A stretch of DNA of 64,000 nucleotides from Dactylonectria macrodidyma (GCA_020744425.1 JAGMUV010000027.1:868001-932000); one strand, 5' to 3'. Numbered from the stretch's first letter, positions 18,295 through 29,892 are shown. The notes: generated by a model from the letters alone, not told the origin. Numbers and translations: made by a program.

Positions 18295-21200
18295 ATGGAT
18301 TTCGGTCTCAACCCCGAAGAGCTCTCTACTGATTTACTCTTCGTTGTTTGTGCTCGTTGTGGGGAGGAGAGACCGGAGAGTGCCTTCATAGCAAAGAGGC
18401 AGTCTGCTGGGCAAACTAAGCAATGCATAGACTGCCGTAACCAGCGCGTTTCTCATGTAAGTTCTGCCTTCCTCGTCTATAAGTCTCTTAACCCTCATCA
18501 AATGAAGCATTCAAGATCCAAAGTCGTGCTCCAGACGCTGCGGAACATTGCACTTCATCCATCCTCACCTGGCAGACCTGCCACGAGGAGAACCGAAGGA
18601 GATGCTGGCCTATCGCCTCCCAACGAGAGATCCGGAACCCAGCCTACATCGCCAGAGAAGCTACGGCAACTTCATACAGCTAGGAGTTTATTCGGAGAGT
18701 CAATTAGCCAGCCGCACGTAGTGCTAGGGACGCCAATTCCACTAACCCAACAAAGCTCGCGGCTCTTCCGGGCTCTAGCTCCGTCACCGCCTGTGCAGCC
18801 AACGACCCATCCACTCGTCTCACATTCTGATCCATCTACTCTTCGAAGCAGCACACCTGGTGTGGATTACTCTTACTTGGCCACCAGGTTCCACAAGGGG
18901 GGGAAGGACTCGCAAGATGATTCCTCGAAGGCTGGAGCGAGGGCCAAGCTGGCTGTTATCCAGCGCGACCATCGTTCACGACGCCGTGCAGGGGAGACTG
19001 TGTCACTGACTCCCACAATATCTCAACTTGGCGTCTTGGAAGATTTTGAGGGTCCTGGAGAAGGTATCCTTATTCTGTGGCCCCAGTAGTTTGTTCAGGC
19101 TAACCACGGAACGTAGATAGGAGTCAAGATCAACTACGACCGAGTGGGTTTCTAGATGGGGATGGGATAATCAAGGAAGGGGATGACAGGGGACAGTTCT
19201 CTGAATCTGATATTGACGCCGATGACTATTTCAACTTGCTGCTTTCACCTGCTCGACCACGGAGGTACCTCAAACAATTAGGGGTAGAGTCTGATTCCGA
19301 TCTAGGGGACGAAGACGAGAACGACGATAATGATTGCGTGGATGGGAGCCCTCTTCGCCATCGCTTGCGGCAGCCTTCCGCACAGCTAAGGCGTGGTCGC
19401 CGTGGTCCTGCCCCTGGTACAGGAGGGCGGCCAAGAAAATCTCGAAGGCAAACTCGATCTTCGATGCCGCCACGGCGTATTCGGAGTCCAGTGATAATTC
19501 CACCTGAAGAATCGGCGGTCTTTTATGCGCAAGATCCGGTGTGGAATGGCGACCTTGAGGCTTGCGCCTTGACTGGTCGTGATAAAGCAATCCTCCGCGA
19601 GTTCTGGACAAAGCTGGACAATGACCAAATGCAGTTTTGCGGTCGATGCCAGGAGTGTTGGTTCCAGATGAAGATCGATTGCGATGGCATTTGTGCGCGT
19701 TGTTATCGAAAAGATGAGAAACGCCGCCCTGACGAGCCGTATTTCTTCTCTGCGGATAATCAGCTCGACTTTGGCCCTGTACCGGCCCGGTTGCCCCAGC
19801 TTACGCCTACCGAAGAGTCTTTGATTGCTCGTGTTCACGTCCATGTGAACATTATGCTTGTGCGAGGGCAGCAGTACAAGTATCGGGGGCACGTAGTTCA
19901 CTTTCTCCGTGAGGTTGGCCTAGTGTACAACCAGCTCCCGCTTCTGCCGCAGGAGTTGAACATTGTATTACTACGTCCTGCTAATACGTCGTCCCACGCA
20001 ATTCTTAGCCGGCAATTCACCCGCCAGTTCCGTGTCCGCCGCCAGCCGGTTGTCATATGGTTAGACTACCTCCGCCGCCATCATCCTGGCTATCGATGCA
20101 TCGTCATCGACGAAGAGAGGCTGAATCAATTGCCCCAAGATGGCAATGTCCTGGATGCCATCCCCCAGAGTCAGGTGGAGGCTGCGGATGTTGGACCCGA
20201 GGAAGATCAGGAGGCAGAGCCTGACCTGGAGGACGAGGCTGCAGTGCCAGACCTGTTGGCCAAGGACACAGAGCTCGATGCTCTGCGGTCTGTTCTCGCC
20301 GGAGAATCAGAAGCTGATTCAGGGCTTTCCACAAGCTTCCAGGCGCAGGCCCAACACGAGCTACGGCTCCCGAATATACAACACACACCCATTAATGAGT
20401 TCAATCGCTCTCATGCCCTACTCTCCTTGGCGTTTCCCTGCCTCTTTCCTGACGGTAGAGCCGACTTTGTTGAACCTCGATTACGCTCCATTGATTATAA
20501 GGATTATGTCGAGCACGCGATGCGCTGGCACGACGGGCGTTTTGCACGCCACTCGACCTTCCGCTTCGTCGCCTTTAACACACTAATGCGGTCACAGGCA
20601 CGTTCACGGTCCAGATTCTTCGTGAAGCAACATGATGGGAGGCATCAGCCGCTGACGCGAGAGCAACTCATTCAGGCGCTCGAACACAGCGAGGACCCCG
20701 AGGCGCAGGCGCTGATCAACTCGATCACAAGGCATGCGGTTTCTATTCGCGGTACGCGTCCATTCTGGAACAAAAAGAGGCAGGAACTCGAGGCCTATGC
20801 CTATAACCTTGGTTGTCCTGGTGCATTCATCACGTTTAGCCCGGCAGATTTACACTGGCGGAGTCTCTACCAGCATATGCCCCAGTATGACGACTGGCTA
20901 GCCGCCACCGAGCCGGAGAGGATGGCTCTATCGCGCCGCCTATTGCGGCAGAACCCTCACATTGCTGCTTTCCACTTCTACCGCCGATACACACTCTTTC
21001 GGGATATCGTGCTAAGTAAGAAGTTCAGCATTACAGATTACTGGGATCGGTACGAATGGCAAGGCCGTGGTAGCCCACACAACCACGGCCTATACTGGAT
21101 GGATAATTGTCCAGGAGCTGATATGGAGGACGAAGCGGCTCGTGATGTATTTGCACGCACATGGGGATTCTACATCACTGCTATTAACCCTGAGCCGAGT

Positions 21201-22958
21201 AGGACTATGCCTCAGGGTGAGGGTAATCCCCTGAGCGTGGATCCCCTGAGCATAGAGATGACATTCCTGCGGCTCTCACAAATCGTCAACCGTTGCCAGC
21301 GCCACAAGTGCAATACCACGTACTGCTTGCGCGTGAGGAAGAGAACCGGTGATCTGGCGAGGGACATGGAAGGTGCCGCTGCGGATATCGAGGCAGCCAA
21401 CGTTGCCAATCCAGAGAGGGAGTGTCGTTTTGACTTCCCTCGTGCCTTGCGGGAGCTGGCCGCAGTGATCAGGAAGGAAGGCAGGTCGTACTATGTCTTT
21501 GAGGCGGCCCGGAATGACAGCCTCATGAATAACTTCAATCCTGCGATTATCCTGGGCTGGCTAGCCAATATCGACATATCTCCTTGCACCAGCTTACAGG
21601 CGGTTATTACGTATGCTGCGAAGTATTGCAGTAAATCTGAGAAGAAGACCGAGTCTTTCGCCAGGCTTGCAGACCAGGTCTTGCCTCACACATCGCACGT
21701 TCAGCCCCTGTTGTCCTTCTCCTCTCGCCTGATGAACAAGCTGATTGCCGAGAGAGATTACTCGGCGCAGGAGATTTCTCATCTGCTGCTTAACATTCCG
21801 CTGCAAGAAGGCACCCGTATGGTTGTCACCGTGGACTGCCGTCCATTGGAGCAACAGGCGCGTTCGTACCGTGTGGATGGAGATGTTAACGAGGCCATCG
21901 GCAGCTACAGGAAATATCTAGAGAGAAAGGACCAGCATGAGGATATAACGTATCTCGAATACCTGCAGTCGTACAATCTTAACACGTGGAGGAGACTCGC
22001 TGCTCAAGCGAAGAAGAGAGTCCTGTCTTACTTCCCTCGATACAAGTCTATGGAAGCCTCTTCCCACTTTAACGACTTCTGCCGTGTTAAATTGATGATG
22101 GTTCATCCACATCGCTCTCCAGAAGAGTTGCTCGTTGAGGGCAGGCAGCAGTTCGATTCCTTCATAGCTGCGTACATGCACTGCAGACAGCACCACGATA
22201 CCCATGCGGACGATCATTATGGGGAGCCAGATATAGACGAATTAACGGCAGAGGAGGATGAATTTGAGCTTGAGATCCATGAGGAGCCCATCGCGGAAGA
22301 GGACTGGCATGAACTCGCCCGCATGCTACCTGACCGCCCACTGGAGGAAGAGGACATCGACATCCTCGGCCGCCGAGACATTGACATCAATTACGATTGG
22401 ACCCCTCATGTTGGGCGGTATACCGACGACGGCATTCTCAGCGGCGACTACTGGAAGCAACGCAAAGCGGAAAACCCCTGGAATCTCGACGTGGACCATC
22501 AGCCCTTAGAAGCTCGCGATTCCCTAAATCGAGATCAGCGCCTAGTGTACGACACGGTGATGGGCCACTTCCTGACAGGGGTTCCTTCCCAGTTGTTACT
22601 CCATGTAGATGGGGGAGGCGGCACTGGCAAGTCATACCTCATCAACCTGCTCTCCGCGCACCTTCAAGCCGCGACAGGCGGGAGAGGGACGCCCGTCTGG
22701 CGTGCTGCACCTACGGGCGTCGCGGGAAATCAGATTTCGGGCACTACCTTACATTCCCTGTTGCACCTGCCAATTAATAAGGACTTCAAGCCTCTCTCGG
22801 CCATTGATAAGGCCCAGCTCCAGAAGAAGCTTAAAGATATCAAGTATCTGATCATTGATGAGAAGAGTATGCTAGGACTGCGTCAGCTATCTTGGATCGA
22901 TGACCGTCTCCGAGAGGCGTTTCCAAATAAGAACGAAGAGTTCTTTGGCGGCCTGAAT
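18295..22958 (+). pseudogene. Helitron Rep/helicase, N-terminal part (interrupted)
   Basis: Exons 18295-19063 and 19117-22958, with a 53-bp intron (GTATCC ... CGTAG, branch GCTAAC). A second, optional in-frame intron of 51 bp may lie at 18457-18507. Contents in order: a Cys pair (CARCGEE ... CIDC); a disordered, charged stretch; a zinc ribbon (CGRCQECW ... CARC); a Helitron-like N domain; an HUH motif in GSPHNHGLYW at about 21075; paired tyrosines in YAAKYCSK at about 21610; PIF1-type helicase Walker A GGGGTGKSY at about 22615; and Walker B LIIDEKSM at about 22850. The frame is cut after FGGLN by MULE-2 and runs to a TGA 8 bases inside it. With the part at 26660 the frame totals exactly 1881 codons. 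Confidence 0.88.
22951..22958. repeat. 8-bp target-site duplication of MULE-2 (left)
   Basis: GCCTGAAT, repeated directly at 26652-26659. It codes for part of the helicase; keeping one copy restores the frame. Confidence 0.9.
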
Positions 22959-25900
22959 GGGAATTGATAGGGGGGCGTGATGTTTTTGATACGGGGGCGT
23001 CATCCTTACGGGGGCGTCACTTTTATTGCCTCCAATTGGCTGAGACCCTCTTTTGTTAGTACATCTTAGATCTCCCCCCAGCCCCCTTTTGTACTGAGGA
23101 CTCAGCTGTCCTAAAATGTCAAGATCCGTCGCTCATTTCCTCGCACTTCAAGCCAAAGGATGACGATCATCGTGAACAACTTCACGATCAGCGTGAACGC
23201 CACAATACAACCGGCTCCAGGCAGCATAGCTATCACACGACGATATGAGTCAATCGTAGCACTGCTGCCTAGGATTGAACACAAGAAAAAGAGACCGACC
23301 TTCGTCGCTTATTTAGATAGGAAATCAAGAGTTCTTCATTGCCTCAATCAGTCAGGCACCTTCAACGTTCAGCTATCCATTGTATCGCTCATCTTGACAT
23401 AAAATATCGCGTCTGCCATTATCAATGCAATCTATGTACCTACGCTGTATTCCATCCAACTATCACCAAGGCCCATTATCATGTCTACTCTTGACGCTCC
23501 AGCAGTATCCCAACGAGATCAATCCCGAAGCCGCACTCGAAGCCCTAGCCCAAGCGATCAATTGCGTCCTACGAAGCGGCCGCGACCGAGCCGACTGCCT
23601 AGATTCAGCCCACCGCTCCTTGCAAATCGGCCACCTTCAGCGAGTAGTATAGCGACAAGTATAGAGCAACACTACGGGATTGGAGATCAAGATGCATTAG
23701 GGAACCTTTTTGCATCCTATCCACAGACCTTCTCATCCTTCCCGCGACCCCATGGCTCACAGGGACTCCATGAACCGTCATGGGAGCTTCGGTCTGATTA
23801 CGAAATATACCTCCGGAACGACTTCCCATCTGGACGGAGACGGTCACAGCGAATAAGGGCATTAATACCAGGCCCTGAGGTTGACCCTTTGCCTCCCTCG
23901 CCTCCTACACAGCCATCAACCCAGCTATCAACTCAACCCCCATGTGTAACCAGTGAAGGGTTTGAATCTGCATTGCAAATTGTCCGTGGGGTTATCGGAG
24001 AAGGCCAGAAGCTCACAAAAGAACTGACTGAATCATATGAGCGAGTCCATGAATGGCGACAAAGATGGGGTTGGTCGCCGCTCAGCTCAGATGCTTATGA
24101 ATCCCCTCCGCCATACTCACCACGACGCACTACCCCAACTCCCGAGGTTAATACCTCCCCTTCGACCCAACAATCCTTATCTTCATCGCCTGTCCCAGAT
24201 CAGATTTCGAACCCGCCGATCCCAGGGGACCCAGCAGTGTCAGCTGAGGATCTCTTCAATAGGATAAACGAGTTTGCAAAGGGTCATGGATTCGGCATCA
24301 TTCGACGGAATACACACTCCTATAAAGGTCGAAAAATCCGATACTCAATACAATGCGATCGATTTGGGGACCCTAGACCCGCTAGAGGCGCAGGTATCCG
24401 TCAACGGAGATCACGCAAATGTGGTTGTCAGTGGCAGGTTATTGCAGAGGCGTTAGAGGAGGGCAGATGGTTCTTGCGACAGCACCCAGACCCTAAACAC
24501 AGCCAGCATAACCACGGTCCCAGCATTGGGCCATCTGCCCACCCATCCCATCGCAGGGCTACTACACCTATTAGGGCAACAGTTGAATCAACAAGCCGCC
24601 GGGTTGCAATCCGGGCTCGCGATGTACGGGCTGTTGTACAGGAGCAACATCCCGAGTCCGTGTTCACCCAGAGAGATATCTATAATGCCAGGGCTCGTAT
24701 CAACCGGGACAAGCTTAATGGCTATTCGCCTACTGGAGCACTTGTTAAGCTGTTTGATGAGATGGAGATCCCCTACCTGGTGAGGTGGGCAGATGATAAC
24801 CCTAACCGCCTAATTGGCCTTGTCTGGACCTTCCCTTACTGCATTAGAATGTGGAAGCGGTTCCCTGAGGTTATCAGCTTCGACAATACGTACAATACCA
24901 ACCGCTTCAAGCTGCCCTTATTCCAGGCGACCGGACAAACCTGCCTGGGATCTATCTATAATGCCGCCTTCGGTATAGTAGATAACGAGAGGCGTGAAGG
25001 CTTCCAGTTCCTTGCAGATAGTATACGGCAGCTAGCAGAGCAAAACTCCATCCGACAGCCAGATGTTATTATTACCGATTTTGACAACTCAATGAAGGCC
25101 GCACTGAACGACCAATTCCCCAAGGTGCAGCAGCAGCTCTGCATCCATCATATCAACTCTAATGTCCTTCTTAGGGCTAAGCAGAAGTGGATCAAGAGCC
25201 CCAGCAGCAGCGATACCAGCAGCAGCGATACAGACTGTCCTGAACCGCAGCCACAGACTGGGCTGAACCCTCAAGACAAACAGCGAATTCATGCGCCACC
25301 TACCAATGATATTCCACATACCTACCGAGGGGTTCTTATGATGTGGAGACTTGTGGTGTTTGCCGAGACCGAGGAGGCACATGATAAAGCATGGATAAAC
25401 CTTTGCAAGGAGTTTAATGATCAGCGGGCTATTCTGCGATACCTTCATGGTACCTATATGCCAGTGAGGGCGCAATGGGCGCGCTGTTTCACCCGGCAGT
25501 ATCGCAACTTCGGTATCCGCGTCACCTCAGGCACGGAAGCCAGCAATAATAACATTAAGAGCTATCTCCTCAATGGTATGAGCCACCTCTATCGGCTGGT
25601 TGAGGCAATGCAGGATATGATGAGGGATCAGGAGCGAGACTTTACGCATGCCTGTGCTGAGGATGAGGTTCTTACCTCTCACAACTATATCGGCTCAAGC
25701 TCAGAGTACCTAGGCGAGCTGAAAACAGTGATCTCAGCGAAAGCTCTGGGGCTGATCACGAAGCAGTATCGGCTGGCGAGAAAGGCGATGCCGACAGGGA
25801 AGAATCCAAACCCCAGCCCTCTTGGCGCTTGCGATGATAACTGTTCGGTCTCTATTGAGCTTGGGATCCCTTGCTACCATACGGTTTTCCAAAAGCTAGG

Positions 25901-26651
25901 CTCTGCTACATCCTTTACTAAATGGGAGGTCCATCAACGCTGGCGGCTGCGAGAGTCAACTTCACGGGATCCATACCGACACATCCTCGACCCAAAGATC
26001 GTCACATCTCTCCGTGGCAGGCCTAAGAACACTACGCAAGCTGTGCCGGCAAGGCTGGCTATTGAGGCTAGCAGCCAGCCTGGGGCTCCCACCAGTAGCC
26101 AACCCGATCGTACATCAGGTCGCAGGCGGGGTCAACCACCAGGCAGTCGAAACAAGTCGACACTGGCTAGGCTTACACAAAAAGCAAGCCAGCAGGCCAG
26201 TAGCCAAGCCAGCAGCAATACTAGTGGTGCGGCAACACCCTCAAGCCAAGTTGTGACGCGTAGCCAATCGGCGAACCTTGGAGTTGGAAGAACTACGGGC
26301 TTACGTGCTAGCGGACGAAGGACGCAGCCGAGTGTTCGGAGGCAAAGGAGTCAATGGGAGCTAATTGGGAGCGATGAAGATACAATCCGTGTTATAGTTG
26401 ATTAGATATAATAAGAGCAACGTGCAACTTACAGCCCTGTGATAATGCATCCGCCTGCATATATAAGTAGAGACATGTTATTGTCAATAATAGTGGGGCT
26501 GGATCTCTTGTTACTGAGATAAGTCCTCCTGCTGAGGTGATATTGTACTAGTGGGTCAACCTTTTTTTGACCAATTGGAGGCAATAAAAGTGACGCCCCC
26601 GTAAGGATGACGCCCCCGTATCAAAAACATCACGCCCCCCTATCAATTCCC
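22959..26651 (+). mobile_element. MULE-2 with 81-bp TIRs
   Basis: Perfect inverted repeats at 22959-23039 and 26571-26651, beginning GGGAATTGATAGGGGGGCGT and containing three spaced GGGGGCGT(G/C)A direct repeats. Flanked by an 8-bp rather than 9-bp duplication. It encodes one MULE-type transposase on the plus strand and nothing else. Inserted into the helicase region of the Helitron. Confidence 0.92.
23481..26405 (+). CDS. MULE-2 transposase
   Basis: ATG at 23481 (CATTATCATGTCTAC), 974 aa, no stop or intron needed. Residues 1-240 are Ser/Pro/Arg-rich and probably disordered. A FAR1/GCM1-type zinc finger follows (CDRFGDPRPARG ... CGC ... HSQHNHGPS). The catalytic core has D in SFDNTYNTNRFKLPL, D in IITDFDNSMKAAL and E in TSGTEASNNNIKSYLL. 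SWIM-like CSVSIELGIPCYHTV comes after it, then a basic GRRRGQPPGSRNK AT-hook-like segment. Unlike MULE-1 it has a long N-terminal extension and no CCHC knuckle, so the two belong to different MULE lineages. Confidence 0.9.
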   Translation: MSTLDAPAVSQRDQSRSRTRSPSPSDQLRPTKRPRPSRLPRFSPPLLANRPPSASSIATSIEQHYGIGDQDALGNLFASYPQTFSSFPRPHGSQGLHEPSWELRSDYEIYLRNDFPSGRRRSQRIRALIPGPEVDPLPPSPPTQPSTQLSTQPPCVTSEGFESALQIVRGVIGEGQKLTKELTESYERVHEWRQRWGWSPLSSDAYESPPPYSPRRTTPTPEVNTSPSTQQSLSSSPVPDQISNPPIPGDPAVSAEDLFNRINEFAKGHGFGIIRRNTHSYKGRKIRYSIQCDRFGDPRPARGAGIRQRRSRKCGCQWQVIAEALEEGRWFLRQHPDPKHSQHNHGPSIGPSAHPSHRRATTPIRATVESTSRRVAIRARDVRAVVQEQHPESVFTQRDIYNARARINRDKLNGYSPTGALVKLFDEMEIPYLVRWADDNPNRLIGLVWTFPYCIRMWKRFPEVISFDNTYNTNRFKLPLFQATGQTCLGSIYNAAFGIVDNERREGFQFLADSIRQLAEQNSIRQPDVIITDFDNSMKAALNDQFPKVQQQLCIHHINSNVLLRAKQKWIKSPSSSDTSSSDTDCPEPQPQTGLNPQDKQRIHAPPTNDIPHTYRGVLMMWRLVVFAETEEAHDKAWINLCKEFNDQRAILRYLHGTYMPVRAQWARCFTRQYRNFGIRVTSGTEASNNNIKSYLLNGMSHLYRLVEAMQDMMRDQERDFTHACAEDEVLTSHNYIGSSSEYLGELKTVISAKALGLITKQYRLARKAMPTGKNPNPSPLGACDDNCSVSIELGIPCYHTVFQKLGSATSFTKWEVHQRWRLRESTSRDPYRHILDPKIVTSLRGRPKNTTQAVPARLAIEASSQPGAPTSSQPDRTSGRRRGQPPGSRNKSTLARLTQKASQQASSQASSNTSGAATPSSQVVTRSQSANLGVGRTTGLRASGRRTQPSVRRQRSQWELIGSDEDTIRVIVD

Positions 26652-26659
26652 GCCTGAAT

Positions 26660-27691
26660 ATCCTGTTGGTTGGTGACTTCTTTCAGCTTCCCCCTGTGCT
26701 GCAGAAGCCGCTTTATTACGATAAAGAGGTTCAGGGAGTAGAGATTAAGGGCAGAAACGCATATAGGCGATTCGATAAATCGGTCTTCTTAAAAGTTATC
26801 CAGCGGCAGCGTGGCGACGATCAGGAGGCATTCCGCCTAGCTCTCGGGGAATTGCGGCTGCTTCAACTATCTGTGGAGTCCTGGAAGCTCCTTTCCAGCC
26901 GCGTACAGGCAAAACTAGACGATCAAGAGGTTGCAAGGTTTGTTAACGCCTTACGAGTATACGCTACTAAAGATAGGGTGAACGAATATAACCACTATCA
27001 CCTCGACCGCCTCAGCCGGCCAGTCATCCGGGTCATGGCTAAGAACGTCGGCCCCGGCGCGGCTGCTGCGCCTGATGACAAGGCGGGCAACCTTGCGAAG
27101 CAGATCCCCATATGCATTGGCTCCCGTCTGATGCTGACGTCCAACCTTTGGCAGCCAGTTGGCCTCTGCAACGGCGCTCGCGGCACAGTTTACGATATCG
27201 GCTGGGCACCTGGGGCCGACCCTATCCAAGACCCTCCCTGTGTTATCATGATGGAGTTTGACAAATACAGCGGACCGGTATTCCTGACCACCGCTGATGG
27301 CAGGAAGATTGTCCCGATTCTCCCAGTGGAGAGGGACTTCCTCATCGGAGCCACTCTCTGCGCTCGCACGCAGTTTCCCCTGATCGTATGCTACGCAATT
27401 ACTGTGCACAAGTCACAAAGCATCACCGAAGACATGATAGTTACGGATCTGTCCTGCCGGGACTTTCAGACTGGTTTAAGCTACGTGGCTGTCTCTCGCG
27501 TGAAAACACTCGAGGGTCTGATGTTGGATGCACCATTTGATCGTAATCACCTGGTCTACGGGTCTCCCCCGGATGGCATGAAGATGAAGATGAGGGATCA
27601 GGAGCTTCGGAAACGACAGGTGCTCACACGGAATCCGTACATGTCACATAATACCAATAATGACCATGGCAATGGATTAGTACGTAGATAA
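26660..27691 (+). pseudogene. Helitron helicase, C-terminal part
   Basis: Resumes in phase immediately after the right MULE-2 duplication with ILLVGDFFQLPPV, the PIF1 motif that follows Walker B. Later motifs are VYATKDRVNEYN, IGSRLMLTSN, YAITVHKSQS and FQTGLSYVAVSRV. The stop TAA at 27689 overlaps the inverted terminal motif TAATGTA. No other damage is seen, so the interruption by MULE-2 looks recent. Confidence 0.88.
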
Positions 27692-27747
27692 TGTAGTAGT
27701 AGTAATAGCTTCCCGGTCCGCGGACACACAGCCTTCGGCTGAGGCTA

Positions 27748-27784
27748 CCCCATGCACCCCATCGCCGCTCCAATGTGCATGGGG
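27748..27784 (+). other. Helitron 3' terminal hairpin
   Basis: Perfect 10-bp stem CCCCATGCAC / GTGCATGGGG with a 17-nt loop, ending 15 nt from the hAT junction. A smaller hairpin, CAGCCTTCGGCTG, lies just upstream at about 27730. Confidence 0.75.
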
Positions 27785-27799
27785 TGACGTAGTATTTTA

Positions 27800-29441
27800 T
27801 TCTTCCAGTGTGTTAAGCAGCAACTCATAGCCAAGCACCACGTCCCAGATATTGCCATAGGAGCCAGTCCAGCCTTGCTTACGCCTGCGGATGTGTCCAT
27901 CACCCTCAAGCGTCTTTACCACGGTCTCAAAAACAGTCAGAATAGCCTCCAAATGGTACAGAACCTCCCAGTCTTTGTCCGTTAGCTGATTCTCGTCTCG
28001 GAGGATGCGTGGTTTTTTCGCCAACTTGGCTTGTGTCACTTGGCCAGTCTTTTTAGACCGATTTTCGTCCTCCCATTGCGCCTTATACTTGATCAGTAGG
28101 AGTTCGATAGAGGTTTTCAACCGTAGAGCCCTGCGGATCATGTAGAGTTGTGACAGCCAACGCGTGTCGTTGTCGATAATTAGCTTGAGTGGTTTCTTCG
28201 ATCGGAGTTTAAGGGTGGTGGCGCGATTAATTTCGTCCTGTTAGATATACCGAGTTAATATGAGACGAATAGGATTTAGTTAAACCGCTTACCCTCTGGA
28301 CCTCCTTGAACAAGTAAATCAGCCGGTGGCTAATACGCACATCAACTACGATATTGTGTAACTTGCCAACTGGTCCTTTTTTGCGCCATTGAGCGTATTC
28401 AGTATCAGATAACGCTTCTGCGCCTGACAATTGCTTCTCGAACGCGTTGGCGTTTTTGCCAAATAAGAGCGCCTTGGCTGACAAGTTAATTGTGTGGCCA
28501 ATACAGCGTCCTCGGCGCAGTCGGCCATCGAACCCAAGTTCAGCACCAATGACCTCCATGGCAGTATCGTTGTTTTCTGCATTGTCGAGCGTGAAATAGC
28601 CAACCTTCTCTGGACCCACGCCAAGAGTGTGTAGGACGTCGAGAACCTCCCCACCGATCGTTGAGCCGAAGTGACGATGAGCCTCTGGAACTCCAATCAT
28701 GATTTTGCATGGCCGATTCTTCTCGTCTCTGAAAAAACAAGCAATACCGTAGAGGGCAAGCTTATTTCGAGACGTCCAGCCATCAAATGAAATATGAAGG
28801 GCTCCAGGGGAGTTCCTCAGCACCTCGATAACCGTCTGCTTGTGGCGGTTATACTCTTGAATGATCTTATATCGGACAGCCGTGGCAGTCAAGTTGGCGT
28901 GTTGGATGGAAACGGAGGGACTCAAATAGTCGAAGATTTCTCGGAGGATGGGGTTCTCGGCGAAGGAAAATGACTGGTTGCTACTGACGATTAACTCGAA
29001 TAGCATACGCTGAAAATGTTGCTTATCAAAGCGTGAGATGAAGCTATTCGCGATATTCTGTTCCGTAGGCTTGTTGACGTCCAGTTTCAAAACAGAGGCA
29101 ATAGTCGGTTGGTTCGATTTCAGTGCGCCTTCGGATTTGAGCTGTGCTGTGCTCTTTTTCTCTCCCTCTGGTGCTGGTGTTTTGTGCTCACGCCATAGAT
29201 GATTTGCCGCGTTCTGGAGACCTGAAGAGGTAAAACTCGCGATAATGGGACGATTTCCGAGGATACAGTCCTTGCAAGCCCATTTGCGTAAGCCATGACG
29301 TTGAATATCATAGCCAAAGTCCCACAGCCAAGAGCTAGTATCACGAGCGCGTTCTGACCAATTCCAGCCTCTGAAATGGCGAAAAAGACGGTCTTCGAGC
29401 TGCTGCTGTTGGCCTGGTTGGCCTGGCTGGTTGGCTGACAT
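27800..29441 (-). pseudogene. hAT-1 transposase, N-terminal and central part
   Basis: ATG at 29441 (MSANQPGQPGQ). Exon 1 is 29441-28293; a 55-bp intron (GTAAGC ... AACAG) follows; exon 2 starts at 28237. BED-type zinc finger WACKDC ... HLWREH, then ALHISFDGWTSRN, YFTLDNAENNDTAM, CIGHTINLSAKA, KLHNIV, and across the intron DNDTRWLSQLYMIRRAL, all usual hAT blocks. The frame ends at LNTLEE where the Helitron begins. Its remainder is at 13520-12660. Confidence 0.87.
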
Positions 29442-29805
29442 CAAATTTTTTTTTTGGCAAAAACAAAGCAGGAAATCTGTAGAAAACGCACTCAATAGGG
29501 GTAGTTTCTCGTCAATATTATTAGATTAGCTGTAGGGGTGATCGACCTCGGCTAACCTGGGTCCAGGTACCTCGATTTAATGGGCAGTCATATACAAAAA
29601 TAAGTACTATGAACCATACAGGGTCAGGGAATATCCCACTGTACCTAAATCCACCTAAATCCACTCCATTACATCCACTTTCGTGTCCAAGTGTAGTGGA
29701 TTATTACGTAATCTGAGCGCCGACAAGTGGATGTAATAGAGATGGGCCACTTATATGTGGTCCACGTGGATTTACAGTGTAGTGGGTTCGAGCCTTGAGT
29801 CTACA

Positions 29806-29892
29806 CCTGATCAACTACGTGCATTTGGAGCAGATCTAATTGAAAGAGCTAAGATCCAAGAGGAACTTAGCTCCACACAACCCGAAGAGTAA
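29806..29892 (+). pseudogene. DUF3716-type gene, 3' terminal coding piece
   Basis: Begins directly after the right copy of the hAT target duplication and reads in frame with exon 2 (GTG AAG GAG TCT ACA | CCT GAT CAA). It encodes a short helical tail rich in Glu, ending with TAA at 29890. It is 17.3 kb from the rest of its gene. Confidence 0.72.

Larger units (their letters stand above)
18000..27799 (+). mobile_element. Autonomous Helitron (Helitron2/helentron-like), split by MULE-2
   Basis: Inserted between T and T of the hAT coding sequence. Removing 18000-27799 joins GACTTT to TTCTTCCAG and restores the hAT frame (LEE-KVSLRL). The 5' end begins ACATTAG. TACATTA at 17999-18005 recurs inverted as TAATGTA at 27689-27695, before the 3' end, an asymmetric terminal repeat. 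A perfect 10-bp hairpin (27748-27757 with 27775-27784, CCCCATGCAC/GTGCATGGGG) lies 15 nt before the 3' end. Own length is 6099 bp without MULE-2. No target duplication, as expected for a Helitron. Confidence 0.8.
12479..29797 (-). mobile_element. hAT element 1, split by nested insertions
   Basis: Ends are CAAGGCTCGAAACCACTA (left) and TAGTGGGTTCGAGCCTTG (right), inverted repeats with one mismatch. They are flanked by the 8-bp direct repeat AGTCTACA at 12471-12478 and 29798-29805, the hAT hallmark. Subterminal regions carry many TGGAT/ATCCA hexamer-type repeats. Own sequence is 12479-13520 plus 27800-29797 (3040 bp). The rest is MULE-1, the Helitron and MULE-2. It encodes one transposase on the minus strand, now in two pieces 14 kb apart. 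Confidence 0.9.
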
